A stretch of DNA of 45,998 nt from JAFGRR01 sp964499235. Its GTDB lineage: Bacteria; Planctomycetota; Phycisphaerae; UBA1845; Fen-1342. Below the pieces are notes generated by a model. That model saw only the letters and a program-made list of their open reading frames with translations, was not told where the DNA came from and did not search any database. Within the stretch, counting starts at the first letter, position 1. Each line of letters begins with the position of its first letter. The stretch is taken from the NCBI GenBank assembly GCA_964499235.1, contig CAZCKC010000009.1, positions 1 through 45,998 on the forward strand, written 5' to 3'. This document shows, one piece after another, positions 1-7,639 of this stretch. A program made the position numbers and the translations under genes.

Positions 1-257
1 GTGGGCGTCGGCGTCGGCGCGGCCGGCGCCGGCCCGCGGCCCATGGCGGCGAGGGCGCCTTCGAGCGCGTTGATCTGCTCGTCGAGGCGGTCGCGCTCGG
101 CCCGTAGCTTTTGCAGCGCCTGCTCGAGGTTGGTCATTGCCCCGCTCATGGGATCGGCGGGCGTCGGCGTCCGGCGTCCCGGCGGACGGCCACGGCGGCG
201 CGTGACCTTCTTGGCCGTTGTCGACGTGGCTTTCTTCTTGCGGCGCTTTTTCGCCAT
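1..257 (-). CDS. Basic AT-hook-like, coiled-coil protein (3' end outside window)
   Basis: The gene starts at an ATG at 257 and runs off the left edge, so only the first 85 residues are visible. The start MAKKRRKKKATSTTAKK is strongly basic, and RRRGRPPGRR at about residues 20-29 matches the AT-hook core (R-G-R-P) that binds the minor groove of AT-rich DNA. Residues about 43-66 (TNLEQALQKLRAERDRLDEQ) form a heptad-like coiled coil, followed by an Ala/Pro-rich tract ending in Thr-Pro repeats. A GGGAG ribosome site lies about 7 nt upstream, and a good promoter sits at 317-345. A small nucleoid-associated or DNA-binding protein is likely, but the family was not identified. The start is certain; the length and function are not. 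Confidence 0.75.
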   Translation of the reverse strand, partial: MAKKRRKKKATSTTAKKVTRRRGRPPGRRTPTPADPMSGAMTNLEQALQKLRAERDRLDEQINALEGALAAMGRGPAPAAPTPTP

Positions 258-316
258 GCTCAGCTCCCTGGTTCGGTGGAGGATTGTGGATTGCAAACTA
301 GCAATCGCAGGGGAGA

Positions 317-345
317 TTTGTAGCCACAGAAAGGAAAGGAGTCAA
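317..345 (-). promoter_or_regulatory. Candidate housekeeping promoter for the AT-hook gene
   Basis: On the minus strand the region reads TTGACT (345-340), 17 bases, then TACAAA (322-317). The -35 matches 5 of 6 positions of TTGACA and the -10 matches 4 of 6 of TATAAT, with the optimal spacing. Transcription would begin near 310, leaving a leader of about 53 nt before the ATG at 257. It separates this gene from the chemotaxis operon that ends at 504. No terminator with a T-run was seen between the two. Confidence 0.5.
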
Positions 346-503
346 ATCGGCGGGCGGCCAGTCAATTCCAACCGCTCCCCCTCGGGATCCAGCGACAGGC
401 GGCCGGGGAGATCCCGCGGCGCCGATCGACGACCGGGCGAACCGCGCGCGCGGCGGGGCCGGCGGCGTTGAAGCGGCAAAATCGGAGGCTCGTTGGAACC
501 GGC

Positions 504-938
504 TTAGAAGCTGTCGTCCGAGTCGTCTTCGACCGCGAGGGCGTTTTCCGGCGCGAGGCCGAGGATCGGCTCGAGCACGGCCCGCAGCGCTTCCGGCTGA
601 AACGGCTTGCGGACGAAGCCGAGCGCGCCGGCCGCCGCCAGCTCTTGAATTCGGGTTTGACTTCCCTCGGTCGACGCAATGACCACGGGAATGTGCGCCA
701 ACCGCTTGTCATCCCGCATCCGGGAAATCAACTTCACCCCGTTCATGACGGGCATGTTGATGTCCAGAATGACCGCGCTGATCGCGCCAGTCGCCATTTG
801 CGCGAGGGCCTCGATGCCGTTGCCCGCCTCGCGGGTTTCGGCGACCGCCAGCCCGCTCATGCCGAGCGTCCGCTTGATCATCCGCCGCATGGTCGCCGAG
901 TCGTCGACAATCAACACCGTACCGGCCATGGTCGTCAC
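504..938 (-). CDS. cheY: CheY-like single-domain response regulator
   Basis: This 144-residue protein is one receiver domain. The acidic pocket is D12/D13 in VLIVDDSATMRR, the phospho-acceptor is D59 in VILDINMP, the switch Thr/Ser is at S89-T90 in VVIAST, and the conserved Lys is K111 in VRKPF. The C-terminal tail after about residue 128 is acidic (EDDSDDSF) and is not part of the fold. CheA would phosphorylate it to signal to the flagellar motor or another target. The start ATG overlaps the stop of the preceding HDOD gene as ATGA, so the two are translationally coupled. A second in-frame ATG three codons later (MAGTVL) is an alternative. The receiver assignment is firm; the motor-switch role is inferred from the neighbouring cheA, cheW and cheD. 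Confidence 0.93.
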   Translation of the reverse strand: MTTMAGTVLIVDDSATMRRMIKRTLGMSGLAVAETREAGNGIEALAQMATGAISAVILDINMPVMNGVKLISRMRDDKRLAHIPVVIASTEGSQTRIQELAAAGALGFVRKPFQPEALRAVLEPILGLAPENALAVEDDSDDSF

Positions 939-1792
939 TCACTTCCTGCGAATAGTTTCTGGACGGATTTCAGCTCCGCCACGGTTTCCGCACCGACTAC
1001 CTCGAGGTCCGCGGCCGTGAGTCCGTGCCGCTCCATGGCGGCCGGCGCGCCGCGGTAGAGCAGCGCGTCGACGCCCGTGCCAACGCCCACCAGCTGGCAG
1101 ATCGAGTCCGCGAGGTGAATCGTGTCCACCAGCGGATCGGGTTCCGCCAGCGCCTCCGGCTCGTGGTGATAGCGGATCGCGAGCGCGATCTGCTGCGGCA
1201 GGTTCCACGTTTCGGCCACCAGCCCGCCGATCTCGGGATGGGTGAAGCCCAGCACGTGCCGCTCCGCCTCCAGGAACGAGAACGCCCCCTGATCGACCAG
1301 CGTCACGATCTCGCTGAACTCGTTGGCGACGTACTCGTTGAGCACGACCTTGCCGACATCGTGCAGCAGCCCGGTGGTGAAAACCACGCCGCTGGGCGCG
1401 GGGTCGATCCGCCGGGCCAGGCTCTGGGCGGTCAGCGCCACCCCGACGCCGTGCATCCACAACGCGCCGGGCGGCAGCCCGTAGCCGGCCTGCGACCGGC
1501 TCAGCAGGCCCTGCGTATGGGCGGCCATCACGAGCTGGAGCACCTTCGTCGTGCCGAGGTAGCGGATCGCGTCGTCGACCGAGGAGATCATTCGGGCCAG
1601 CCCGAAATAGGCGCTGTTGCACAGCCGCAGCACCTGCGTCGTGACCATCTGGTCGTAGCGGATCGTCCCGACGATGTCGTCGAGCGTGCTGGTCGGGTCG
1701 TTGACCACGTCGATCAGGCGGAGGGCCGTGTCGCGCAGCCGGGGCAACGCCTCGATCTGGGCGACGATGTCCTGCATGGATTTCGTCGTCAT
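935..1792 (-). CDS. HDOD domain signalling protein
   Basis: This 285-residue protein is an HDOD domain over nearly its whole length. The N-terminal part (residues about 8-100) has the family pattern LPRLRDTALRLIDVVNDP...VLRLCNSAYFG. The middle retains an HD pair in LLHDVGKVV (H144-D145). HDOD proteins are HD-superfamily relatives, usually considered non-enzymatic, found in signalling and chemotaxis operons. The gene overlaps cheD upstream and the cheY-like gene downstream by ATGA, so the three are expected to be made together. The role here is unknown; a link to CheY output or to motility is inferred only from position. Whether the retained HD pair is functional cannot be read from the sequence. 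Confidence 0.9.
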   Translation of the reverse strand: MTTKSMQDIVAQIEALPRLRDTALRLIDVVNDPTSTLDDIVGTIRYDQMVTTQVLRLCNSAYFGLARMISSVDDAIRYLGTTKVLQLVMAAHTQGLLSRSQAGYGLPPGALWMHGVGVALTAQSLARRIDPAPSGVVFTTGLLHDVGKVVLNEYVANEFSEIVTLVDQGAFSFLEAERHVLGFTHPEIGGLVAETWNLPQQIALAIRYHHEPEALAEPDPLVDTIHLADSICQLVGVGTGVDALLYRGAPAAMERHGLTAADLEVVGAETVAELKSVQKLFAGSE

Positions 1793-2265
1793 AGCGGCAC
1801 CTCGCCAGTCCGGGTTTTCAACGTGACCACGCCGGTGCTCACGTCGACCTTCATCGTGCGGCTGGTCGAACCGCCCACGTCTTCCGCGTCGATCATGACA
1901 CCGTTTTTCCAGAAGATCTTCCGCAGCGCCACGTAGTTGCGCTTGCCGATGTTGAAGGTCCCCTTGTCGTCCAGCAGCTGCGAGCCGCCCGCGATCTTCA
2001 CCACGAGCCGCTTCTTCACCGCGCCCAGCTCGTACGCCGCCCGGAAGAGCTTCGGCACGCCGGTATCACAGAACATCGCCGGGTTAGTCTTGGCCTTCTC
2101 GGGCGAGACCGCCCCCTCGGGCAGCATGTAGTGCAGCAGGCCACCCACCTTGGCCACCGGGTCGTAAATCGCCACCCCGATGCAGCTGCCCAGCGAGTAG
2201 GTGATCAGCTGGGCCCCCGGATCCTGACTCACCGCCAGATCCGCGATATCCACGACCACGTTCAT
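1789..2265 (-). CDS. cheD: CheD chemoreceptor glutamine deamidase
   Basis: At 158 residues this has the usual length for CheD, which deamidates Gln to Glu in the methylation helices of chemoreceptors and in some species is held by CheC or CheY. The catalytic triad is visible: T22 in LITYSLGSC, C28 in LGSCIGVAIYDP and H45 in LLHYMLPEG. These spacings equal those of the Thermotoga enzyme (T21, C27, H44). The stop overlaps the HDOD start as ATGA. No cheC, cheR or cheB is present in the window, so partners must be encoded elsewhere. Upstream AAAGG and AGGT are both possible ribosome sites. Confidence 0.95.
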   Translation of the reverse strand: MNVVVDIADLAVSQDPGAQLITYSLGSCIGVAIYDPVAKVGGLLHYMLPEGAVSPEKAKTNPAMFCDTGVPKLFRAAYELGAVKKRLVVKIAGGSQLLDDKGTFNIGKRNYVALRKIFWKNGVMIDAEDVGGSTSRTMKVDVSTGVVTLKTRTGEVPL

Positions 2266-2317
2266 CTGACCTGCACGCTACCTTTCGCGCTGAAGCTTCA
2301 GCCCGCGCTCATTATCT

Positions 2318-2434
2318 CTACCCGCGGCCGCCATCCGAGCGGCCCCGCACCAGAACCGCCAGGTCGTCCGTCACCCCGATGGCCGCCGGCGCCTGCAGCA
2401 CTCCGGGCATGACGATCTTGGTAGGTGAATCCAT
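2318..2434 (-). CDS. Possible 38-residue small protein between cheW and cheD
   Basis: On the coding strand of the operon, an ATG at 2434 preceded by GAGGAA (7 nt spacing) opens a 38-codon frame beginning MDSPTKIVMPGVLQAPAAIG and ending GRSDGGRG at a TAG. It fills most of the 243-bp space between cheW and cheD, which otherwise has no purpose in a tightly packed operon. The peptide has no recognised domain. Its good ribosome site and position favour translation. Alternatively it is the remnant of a longer gene, or a leader controlling cheD. Translation would need to be shown. Confidence 0.4.
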   Translation of the reverse strand: MDSPTKIVMPGVLQAPAAIGVTDDLAVLVRGRSDGGRG

Positions 2435-2508
2435 GCTGGTTCCTCGTCGCCACCCCCAGCCCGCGGCGTGGCTCCTGGTATTCCTGGCTGCCCGGCATGC
2501 GGCCGGGT

Positions 2509-3000
2509 CTAACCGTCGGCGAACGCTGCCAGTTCCGGACAGTCCAGCGCCTTGCGGATGTCCAGCAGGATCTTGACGCTGTCCTTGACCTTGCCCATGC
2601 CCAGGACGAACGACGTGTCGACGCCGGCCCCCATCGGCGGCGCCGGGTCGACCTGGTCGCTGGCGACGTTGAGGACCTCGCAGACGGTGTCGACGATGAT
2701 GCCCATCAGCTGCCCGACGTCGACGACGACCACACAGGTTTGCTCGTCGTACTCCGCCGGCTCCATCCCGAACTTCAGCCGCAGGTCGACGACGGGGATC
2801 ACCTTGCCGCGCAGGTTGATCACGCCCTTCATGAAGTAGGGCATCTGCGGGACCGCGGTGATATCCATCAGCCCGATGATCTCCCGCACCCGGAGGATCT
2901 CGACGCCGTACTCCTCGTTCGCGAGGCTGAACGTGAGGTACTTGTTGCTCTCGACCTCCGCGACACTCTCAGCCCGCACCGATCCGCTCGTGATCGTCAT
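2509..3000 (-). CDS. cheW: CheW chemotaxis coupling protein
   Basis: This 163-residue protein is a single CheW (SH3-like) domain. Conserved blocks are KYLTFSLANEEYGVEI near residue 20, VREIIGLMDITAVPQMP near 38, and MKGVINLRGKVIPVVDLR near 57. It bridges CheA to membrane chemoreceptors in the signalling array. The start is supported by a very strong AGGAGGAG ribosome site 8 nt before the ATG. The gene lies 23 bp downstream of cheA in the same operon. A longer than average N-terminal lead of about 18 residues and a C-terminal tail of about 20 are the only departures from the minimal domain. Confidence 0.95.
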   Translation of the reverse strand: MTITSGSVRAESVAEVESNKYLTFSLANEEYGVEILRVREIIGLMDITAVPQMPYFMKGVINLRGKVIPVVDLRLKFGMEPAEYDEQTCVVVVDVGQLMGIIVDTVCEVLNVASDQVDPAPPMGAGVDTSFVLGMGKVKDSVKILLDIRKALDCPELAAFADG

Positions 3001-3023
3001 CGGTTCAACTCCTCCTGGCAGGA

Positions 3024-6000
3024 CTACGCCACCGGCACCGCCGCGGACGCTTCCGTCGCCGCAGCCGCCGCTTCGTCTTCGTTGCGTTCCCGTTCGTCTG
3101 CCGGCGTCCCGTCCGGTTCCGCCGTCGCGGCGGGCGGGAACTCCGCCGCATCCGGCCCCGTCGGTCGACCGCTGGTAGGTGATCCCACGCCGCTCAGGGC
3201 CTGGCGCTTGTGGAGCGCCAACAAGCCGGCCGGCTCGAGGATCAGGCCGACGCGGCCGTCCCCGAGGATCGCGGCGCCCGAGACGCCCTCGACGCGCTTG
3301 AACTCCTGGCCGAGCGACTTGATCACGATCTGCTGCTGTCCGATCAGCTCGCTGACCACGATGCCGATCTTCTGGGCGCCGCTGCTGGCGACCACGACCA
3401 GTGCGTCGGTTGGGTCGATCCGCCCGCAGTAGCCGAAGTGCTCGCCCAGCTGGACCAGCGGGCAGAGCTCGCCGCGCACGCGCAGCATCTCGCCCCGCCG
3501 CTGGACCGTGGTGATCATGCTCGGGTCGGGGCGTAGCGACTGCTCGATCATGATCGTCGGCATCACGACGCGTTCCTGGCCGATGCGGATCAGCATCCCG
3601 TCGATGATCGCCAGCGTGAGGGGCAGCTTGATGCGGAAGGTGCTGCCGCGCCCCAGGGCCGACTCGATCTCGATCTTGCCGCGCAGCTCTTCCTCCACGT
3701 TCCGCCGGACGACGTCCATCCCGACGCCGCGGCCGGAGATGTCCGTCACCTGCTCGGCGGTCGAGAAGCCGGCGGCCATGATCAGCGCGAACGCCTGCTG
3801 GTCGCTGAGCTGGTCATCGGGGCCGATCACGCCCCGCTCGATGCCCTTCTTGATCAGCTTTTGGGGGTCGAGTCCACGGCCGTCATCGCGGATCTCGATG
3901 ATCACGCTGTCGCCCTCGTGGAAGGCGTCGAGGTGGACGTAGCCGATGTCGGACTTGCCGGCGGACCGGCGCTGGTCCGGCGGCTCGATCCCGTGGTCGA
4001 CGGAATTGCGCACCATGTGCACGAGCGGGTCGGCGATCTGCTGGATGACGTTCTTGTCGAGTTCGGTCTCTTCGCCGCTGATCACCAGCTCGACCTGCTT
4101 GCCGGCTTTGCGGGCGACGTCGCGAACGACACGCTTCATCTTCTGGAAGGTCATGCCGACAGGCAACATCCGCATGCCCATCGCGGTTTCCTGCACGTCG
4201 CGGACGATCTTCGTGACCTGCGTCACCCCGCGCCGCAGCCCCTCGTCGCCGTCGACCACCGAGTTCATGTTGACCATCGTCTGGGCGATCACCAGCTCAC
4301 CCACGGTGTCGACCAGCGCGTCGAGCTTGGCCGTGTCGACGCGGATCGACAGCTCGTTCGCCGCCGCGTTGCCCTTGCTTTCGCGGGCGCCAACTGGTGG
4401 CTGGTCCGCAGCGGTCTCGGCGTCGGGCTCGCGCGCCGCCGGCATCGGCGTCGCAGACGGCACGGCCGGACCGTCGACCGGCATGCCGGCCGCGACTTGG
4501 CGCAGGTGCGTGACCATCTCTTCGCACGGCGGCTGCGGCACGACGCCGCCGGTCGGCTCGATCAGGTAGCCTGCCAAGCAGTCGATCTGCGCCTTGAGCA
4601 CGTCGATGGCCGAGAAGATCACGTCGATGATCCCCGGCGTGATTTGCATCGTGCCCTTGCGACCCATGTCGAGGATCGTTTCCGCCTCATGGGTCAGGCA
4701 GTTGATGTCGCGCAGGTTCAAGAAGCCCGCGATGCCCTTGACGGTGTGGAACGGCCGAAAGAGCTCGTCGATCTTGGCCGAGTCGCCGGGCGCCTGCTCG
4801 ACGTCGAGCAGCGCGGCCTCGATCGCGTCGATGTGCTCGCGGGCCTCGTCCACGAAGCCCTGCAGGTTCTCGCTGTCTTCCAGGTCCACGGTCAGCGGCG
4901 TGCTCTGGTAGGGCGCGAGCTCGACCGTGGCGGGGCTGGTTGCCGGCGGGCGCGGCGCGGCAACGGGTTCGGTAGCCGGTGGCGGAGCGGGAGCTGGCGC
5001 GGCCGAGTCGGGTTCCGTCGCCGCTTTCGGCTCGGGCGACTCGCTCGCGGCGTCGCCGGCCACCAAATCGCGCAGCCGGGCGATGACCGCCTCCGCCTGC
5101 GGGGCGTTTCCGTCCGCCAGCGCCGCCAGGCACGCGACCCCCGCCGGCAGCGCTGCGAGCGCGCCGGGAACGTCCTTGACGTCGTCGAGGATCATCCCGC
5201 CGAGGACGCCGGCCAGCGCTCCCGCCAAGTTGCTGGTTTGCTCGCCGTTGGGTCCGCCCTGCGCCGCCGCGTCGGCGGCGATCTGCTCGCAGTGCGAGTG
5301 CGCCTGCGCCAGACTGGTGAGGTTCGCCGGATCAATGCCGGTCTCGACGGCTGCCCGCAACGCGGTCAGCGCCGGCGAGACGACCGTTGTTTCCTGCCCG
5401 GGACCGGCAGACGGAAGAGAAGCTTCGCCCGCCGTGCGGCCTTCCGCTGCGCTGTCGGATGGCTCGTTCTCGACGCGGTCGGTTACGATCGGCTCGTCGG
5501 CCGTCGGCCACAGCGCGCTCGGCGTCAACGCACAGCCGGCCGCAATTTCTTCTGCGCGCGCATTGAGGTCGTTGTCGTCGTCCACGGGAGCAGTCGCGTC
5601 ACCTGGCGTCACCGGCTCGACCGCCAGGGTCGCGGGGAGGCTCGTTGGTTCATTCGGCGTCGGGAGGTCTTGCGGAGGCGCCGTCCGCTCGGGCTGGCTG
5701 GGCTCCGTCGCGAATGGGGCCTGGTTCGCCGTGTCGCTCGTCGCGGCCAAGACCTGCGGCTGAACCGCGGCTAAGGGATCACCGTCGCCCGCGACAGCCG
5801 CGCCGAGCGCGTCGACCATCGGGCCGATCAACGCGTGGCCAGCCTCCGGCTGGACGGCCTCGCCGATAATCAGAGCCTCGAGCAGGCGTTGGAAATCGGT
5901 CGCAGCCGCCACGGTGTCCGCGTCGGCCGCCGCGTCGCGTTTCAGCGTGGCGACAAGGGCCTTGATCGCCTGGTGGAGTTGGGCGAGCCGCCCGAGGTCG

Positions 6001-6092
6001 TCGGCCTCAATTGGCGTGACCAGTTGTTGGCGGATGGTGTCGAGAATAGCCGAGATGCCGGCGTTGCCCGATCCAGAGTGGTGATCGCCCAT
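3024..6092 (-). CDS. cheA: CheA chemotaxis histidine kinase, large form without P2
   Basis: This 1022-residue kinase is much longer than usual (about 650-700). The Hpt/P1 domain is at residues about 408-512, with phospho-acceptor H449 in FHTVKGIAGF. The dimerisation domain is at about 580-650 (LSIRVDTAKLDALVDTVGEL). The ATPase has an N box at 692-701 (HMVRNSVDHG), a G1 box at 736-742 (DDGRGLD) and a G2 box at 787-795 (GRGVGMDVV). A CheW-like domain spans about 825-960. Only about 70 low-complexity residues lie between P1 and the dimerisation domain, so the CheY-docking P2 domain appears absent. The first 400 residues hold two similar helical modules (about 15-105 and 240-330) separated by Pro/Ala-rich linkers. 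The start has an AGGAAG ribosome site. Confidence 0.96.
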   Translation of the reverse strand: MGDHHSGSGNAGISAILDTIRQQLVTPIEADDLGRLAQLHQAIKALVATLKRDAAADADTVAAATDFQRLLEALIIGEAVQPEAGHALIGPMVDALGAAVAGDGDPLAAVQPQVLAATSDTANQAPFATEPSQPERTAPPQDLPTPNEPTSLPATLAVEPVTPGDATAPVDDDNDLNARAEEIAAGCALTPSALWPTADEPIVTDRVENEPSDSAAEGRTAGEASLPSAGPGQETTVVSPALTALRAAVETGIDPANLTSLAQAHSHCEQIAADAAAQGGPNGEQTSNLAGALAGVLGGMILDDVKDVPGALAALPAGVACLAALADGNAPQAEAVIARLRDLVAGDAASESPEPKAATEPDSAAPAPAPPPATEPVAAPRPPATSPATVELAPYQSTPLTVDLEDSENLQGFVDEAREHIDAIEAALLDVEQAPGDSAKIDELFRPFHTVKGIAGFLNLRDINCLTHEAETILDMGRKGTMQITPGIIDVIFSAIDVLKAQIDCLAGYLIEPTGGVVPQPPCEEMVTHLRQVAAGMPVDGPAVPSATPMPAAREPDAETAADQPPVGARESKGNAAANELSIRVDTAKLDALVDTVGELVIAQTMVNMNSVVDGDEGLRRGVTQVTKIVRDVQETAMGMRMLPVGMTFQKMKRVVRDVARKAGKQVELVISGEETELDKNVIQQIADPLVHMVRNSVDHGIEPPDQRRSAGKSDIGYVHLDAFHEGDSVIIEIRDDGRGLDPQKLIKKGIERGVIGPDDQLSDQQAFALIMAAGFSTAEQVTDISGRGVGMDVVRRNVEEELRGKIEIESALGRGSTFRIKLPLTLAIIDGMLIRIGQERVVMPTIMIEQSLRPDPSMITTVQRRGEMLRVRGELCPLVQLGEHFGYCGRIDPTDALVVVASSGAQKIGIVVSELIGQQQIVIKSLGQEFKRVEGVSGAAILGDGRVGLILEPAGLLALHKRQALSGVGSPTSGRPTGPDAAEFPPAATAEPDGTPADERERNEDEAAAAATEASAAVPVA

Positions 6093-6502
6093 CGCAACTT
6101 CCTGCGAGCATCGAGATTGTCGAGCAGCGTGAGCCCGTTACCCGGATCAACGCCGCCCAAGGCCAGTTGGAGCCTTGCCCAGTCTCGATATCGTGTCGCG
6201 ACCCGCTCGCCATGAGCGGTGATCTGTTGCCCGCGACAACCGCTTTATCATTGACCCTGGCAACCCCTGGGGCGTTTACCCGAGTACCCTCGGGCGTTCA
6301 CCCCTACGCGTGACATCGTTGGGTGTGTCGGGTGCGTGTGAGCCATGTGGTGGCGGCCTGGCGCCCCCATATCCGCCCCGGCCGGTTGGGGCCCTTTCAG
6401 CGTGTGACAGCTGTCGAGAAAAACCGCGCAGAAGTAACCACCCGCAGGCAGGGCCCAGAAATGCTCTGGATGGGACGGGTTCACGTCTGATAAGCAGCCG
6501 TT
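6093..6502. other. 410-bp intergenic region between the PKS operon end and cheA
   Basis: No convincing gene is seen. Short frames on both strands lack ribosome sites and family features. The region should contain the cheA promoter and the 3' end of the polyketide operon transcript. Its one clear structure is the repeat and hairpin at 6270-6303. No hairpin followed by a T-run was found for the upstream operon. Confidence 0.5.
6270..6303. repeat. Two 12-bp direct repeats spaced 22 bp, flanking a hairpin, upstream of cheA
   Basis: GGGCGTTTACCC (6270-6281) and GGGCGTTCACCC (6292-6303) differ at one base and begin exactly 22 bp apart, about two helical turns. Between and overlapping them is a perfect 6-bp inverted repeat, CCCGAG-TACC-CTCGGG (6279-6294). 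The block lies 180-210 bp upstream of the cheA start. Same-face tandem repeats of this kind are typical of regulator binding sites, so a control element for the chemotaxis operon is plausible. The regulator is unknown. Confidence 0.4.
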
Positions 6503-7639
6503 TCAGCCGTCGAACAGCGCGAACTCGCCGACCAATCCAGGCCCGAAAGCGAGCATGAGCGCCGGGCCGCTGCCGCCGGCCGCCCGCCAGCGCTCCAGCA
6601 CGAACAGCACGGTGGCGGAGGACATGTTCCCATGCTCGGCCAGGACGGCGCGGGAGGGTGCCAGCGCCTCTTTTGGGAGTCCGAAAGTCTGTCCAACGGC
6701 GTCGAGGATCCGCGGGCCGCCGGGATGGACCAGCCAGCCGTGGATGTCGGCGAGGCGGCGGCCGCGCTGTTGGAGCCAGGCGGCCAGCGGCGGCTTCAGG
6801 TGCTCGTGGAGCAGATCAGGGACGGCGTCGTCGAGGCCCATCACGAAGCCGTGGTCGCCGATCCGCCAGCTCATCGCGTCGGCGGTGTGCTCGAACTGCC
6901 AGCTGCCGGTGTCGACGAGCCGGAGCGGCGGCGCAGCGGTTGCGCCGGCGATTGGGGCGATGACGGCGGCGGCGGCGCCGTCGGCGAAGAGTGCATTCCC
7001 GACGAGGCGTTCCGGGTCGTCGCCCTTGGCGTAGTGCAGGCTGCACAGCTCGACGGCGACGATCAGGGCACGGGCATCGGGGTTGGCCTGCACGAGGCCG
7101 CGGGCCACGCGGAGGGCATTGATGGTCCCGTGGCAGCCCATGAAGCCCACCTGCACGCGCTCGATGTCCCGTCGCAGGCCGAGCTGTTCGATCAGCGCCG
7201 CATCAATGCCGGGTGACACGAATCCGGTGCAGGTGACGGTGACCAGGTGGGTGATGGAGCCCGGTGGCGTACCGGCATCCGTTAGCGCGGCCGCGGCCGC
7301 GGCGGTCGCCAACGGCGGCGCGTGCTGGGCGAAGGCTGCCATCCGCTCGGCGGTCGTGGGGCTGTGAGCTTCACCATGGTTTGCAGCACGGTAAAAGCGA
7401 GGCAGCTCGGTTTGCTCCGTGCTGTCGAGGATGACCGAGCCGCGGCGCCGCACGCCGCTGGCGCGGAAGAGGATCTTGAGGCGGCGCTGGCTTTCCGGCC
7501 CGCCGGTGCAGAATGCCTGCGCGAGTTCGGCCGCCTGGCGCTGCTCGATCGACAGCGCGGGCGGCGCCGTGCCCACGCCGCTGATCGTTACGACAGCCGT
7601 GCTGGACGTTTCTCTCTTCACCTGCTCAGCCATAGACAT
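6503..7639 (-). CDS. Type III polyketide synthase (chalcone/stilbene synthase family)
   Basis: With the ATG at 7639 the protein has 378 residues, typical for this family. The catalytic triad is complete: C169 in GFMGCHGTINA, H305 in WLVHPGGPR and N338 in AEHGNMSS. The C-terminal signature GPGLVGEF follows. Such homodimeric enzymes condense acyl-CoA starters with malonyl-CoA to make pyrones, resorcinols or phloroglucinols. The product cannot be told from sequence. ATGs at 7639 and 7633 both lie inside the last codons of the upstream flavoprotein gene; a longer upstream frame is ignored. The protein lacks a signal peptide and would be cytosolic. It is the last gene of a five-gene operon with a methyltransferase and an FAD oxidoreductase that probably modify its product. 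Confidence 0.94.
   Translation of the reverse strand: MSMAEQVKRETSSTAVVTISGVGTAPPALSIEQRQAAELAQAFCTGGPESQRRLKILFRASGVRRRGSVILDSTEQTELPRFYRAANHGEAHSPTTAERMAAFAQHAPPLATAAAAAALTDAGTPPGSITHLVTVTCTGFVSPGIDAALIEQLGLRRDIERVQVGFMGCHGTINALRVARGLVQANPDARALIVAVELCSLHYAKGDDPERLVGNALFADGAAAAVIAPIAGATAAPPLRLVDTGSWQFEHTADAMSWRIGDHGFVMGLDDAVPDLLHEHLKPPLAAWLQQRGRRLADIHGWLVHPGGPRILDAVGQTFGLPKEALAPSRAVLAEHGNMSSATVLFVLERWRAAGGSGPALMLAFGPGLVGEFALFDG

Noticed and set aside
3861..5774. 637-codon plus-strand frame opposite cheA
   Set aside because: It is an antisense shadow: cheA on the other strand has all kinase motifs, while this frame is Arg/Asp/Val-rich with no ribosome site or domain, as expected for GC-rich DNA.
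6248..6484. 78-codon minus-strand frame upstream of cheA
   Set aside because: No ribosome site, His/Pro/Gly-rich composition with no pattern, and it covers the direct-repeat region.
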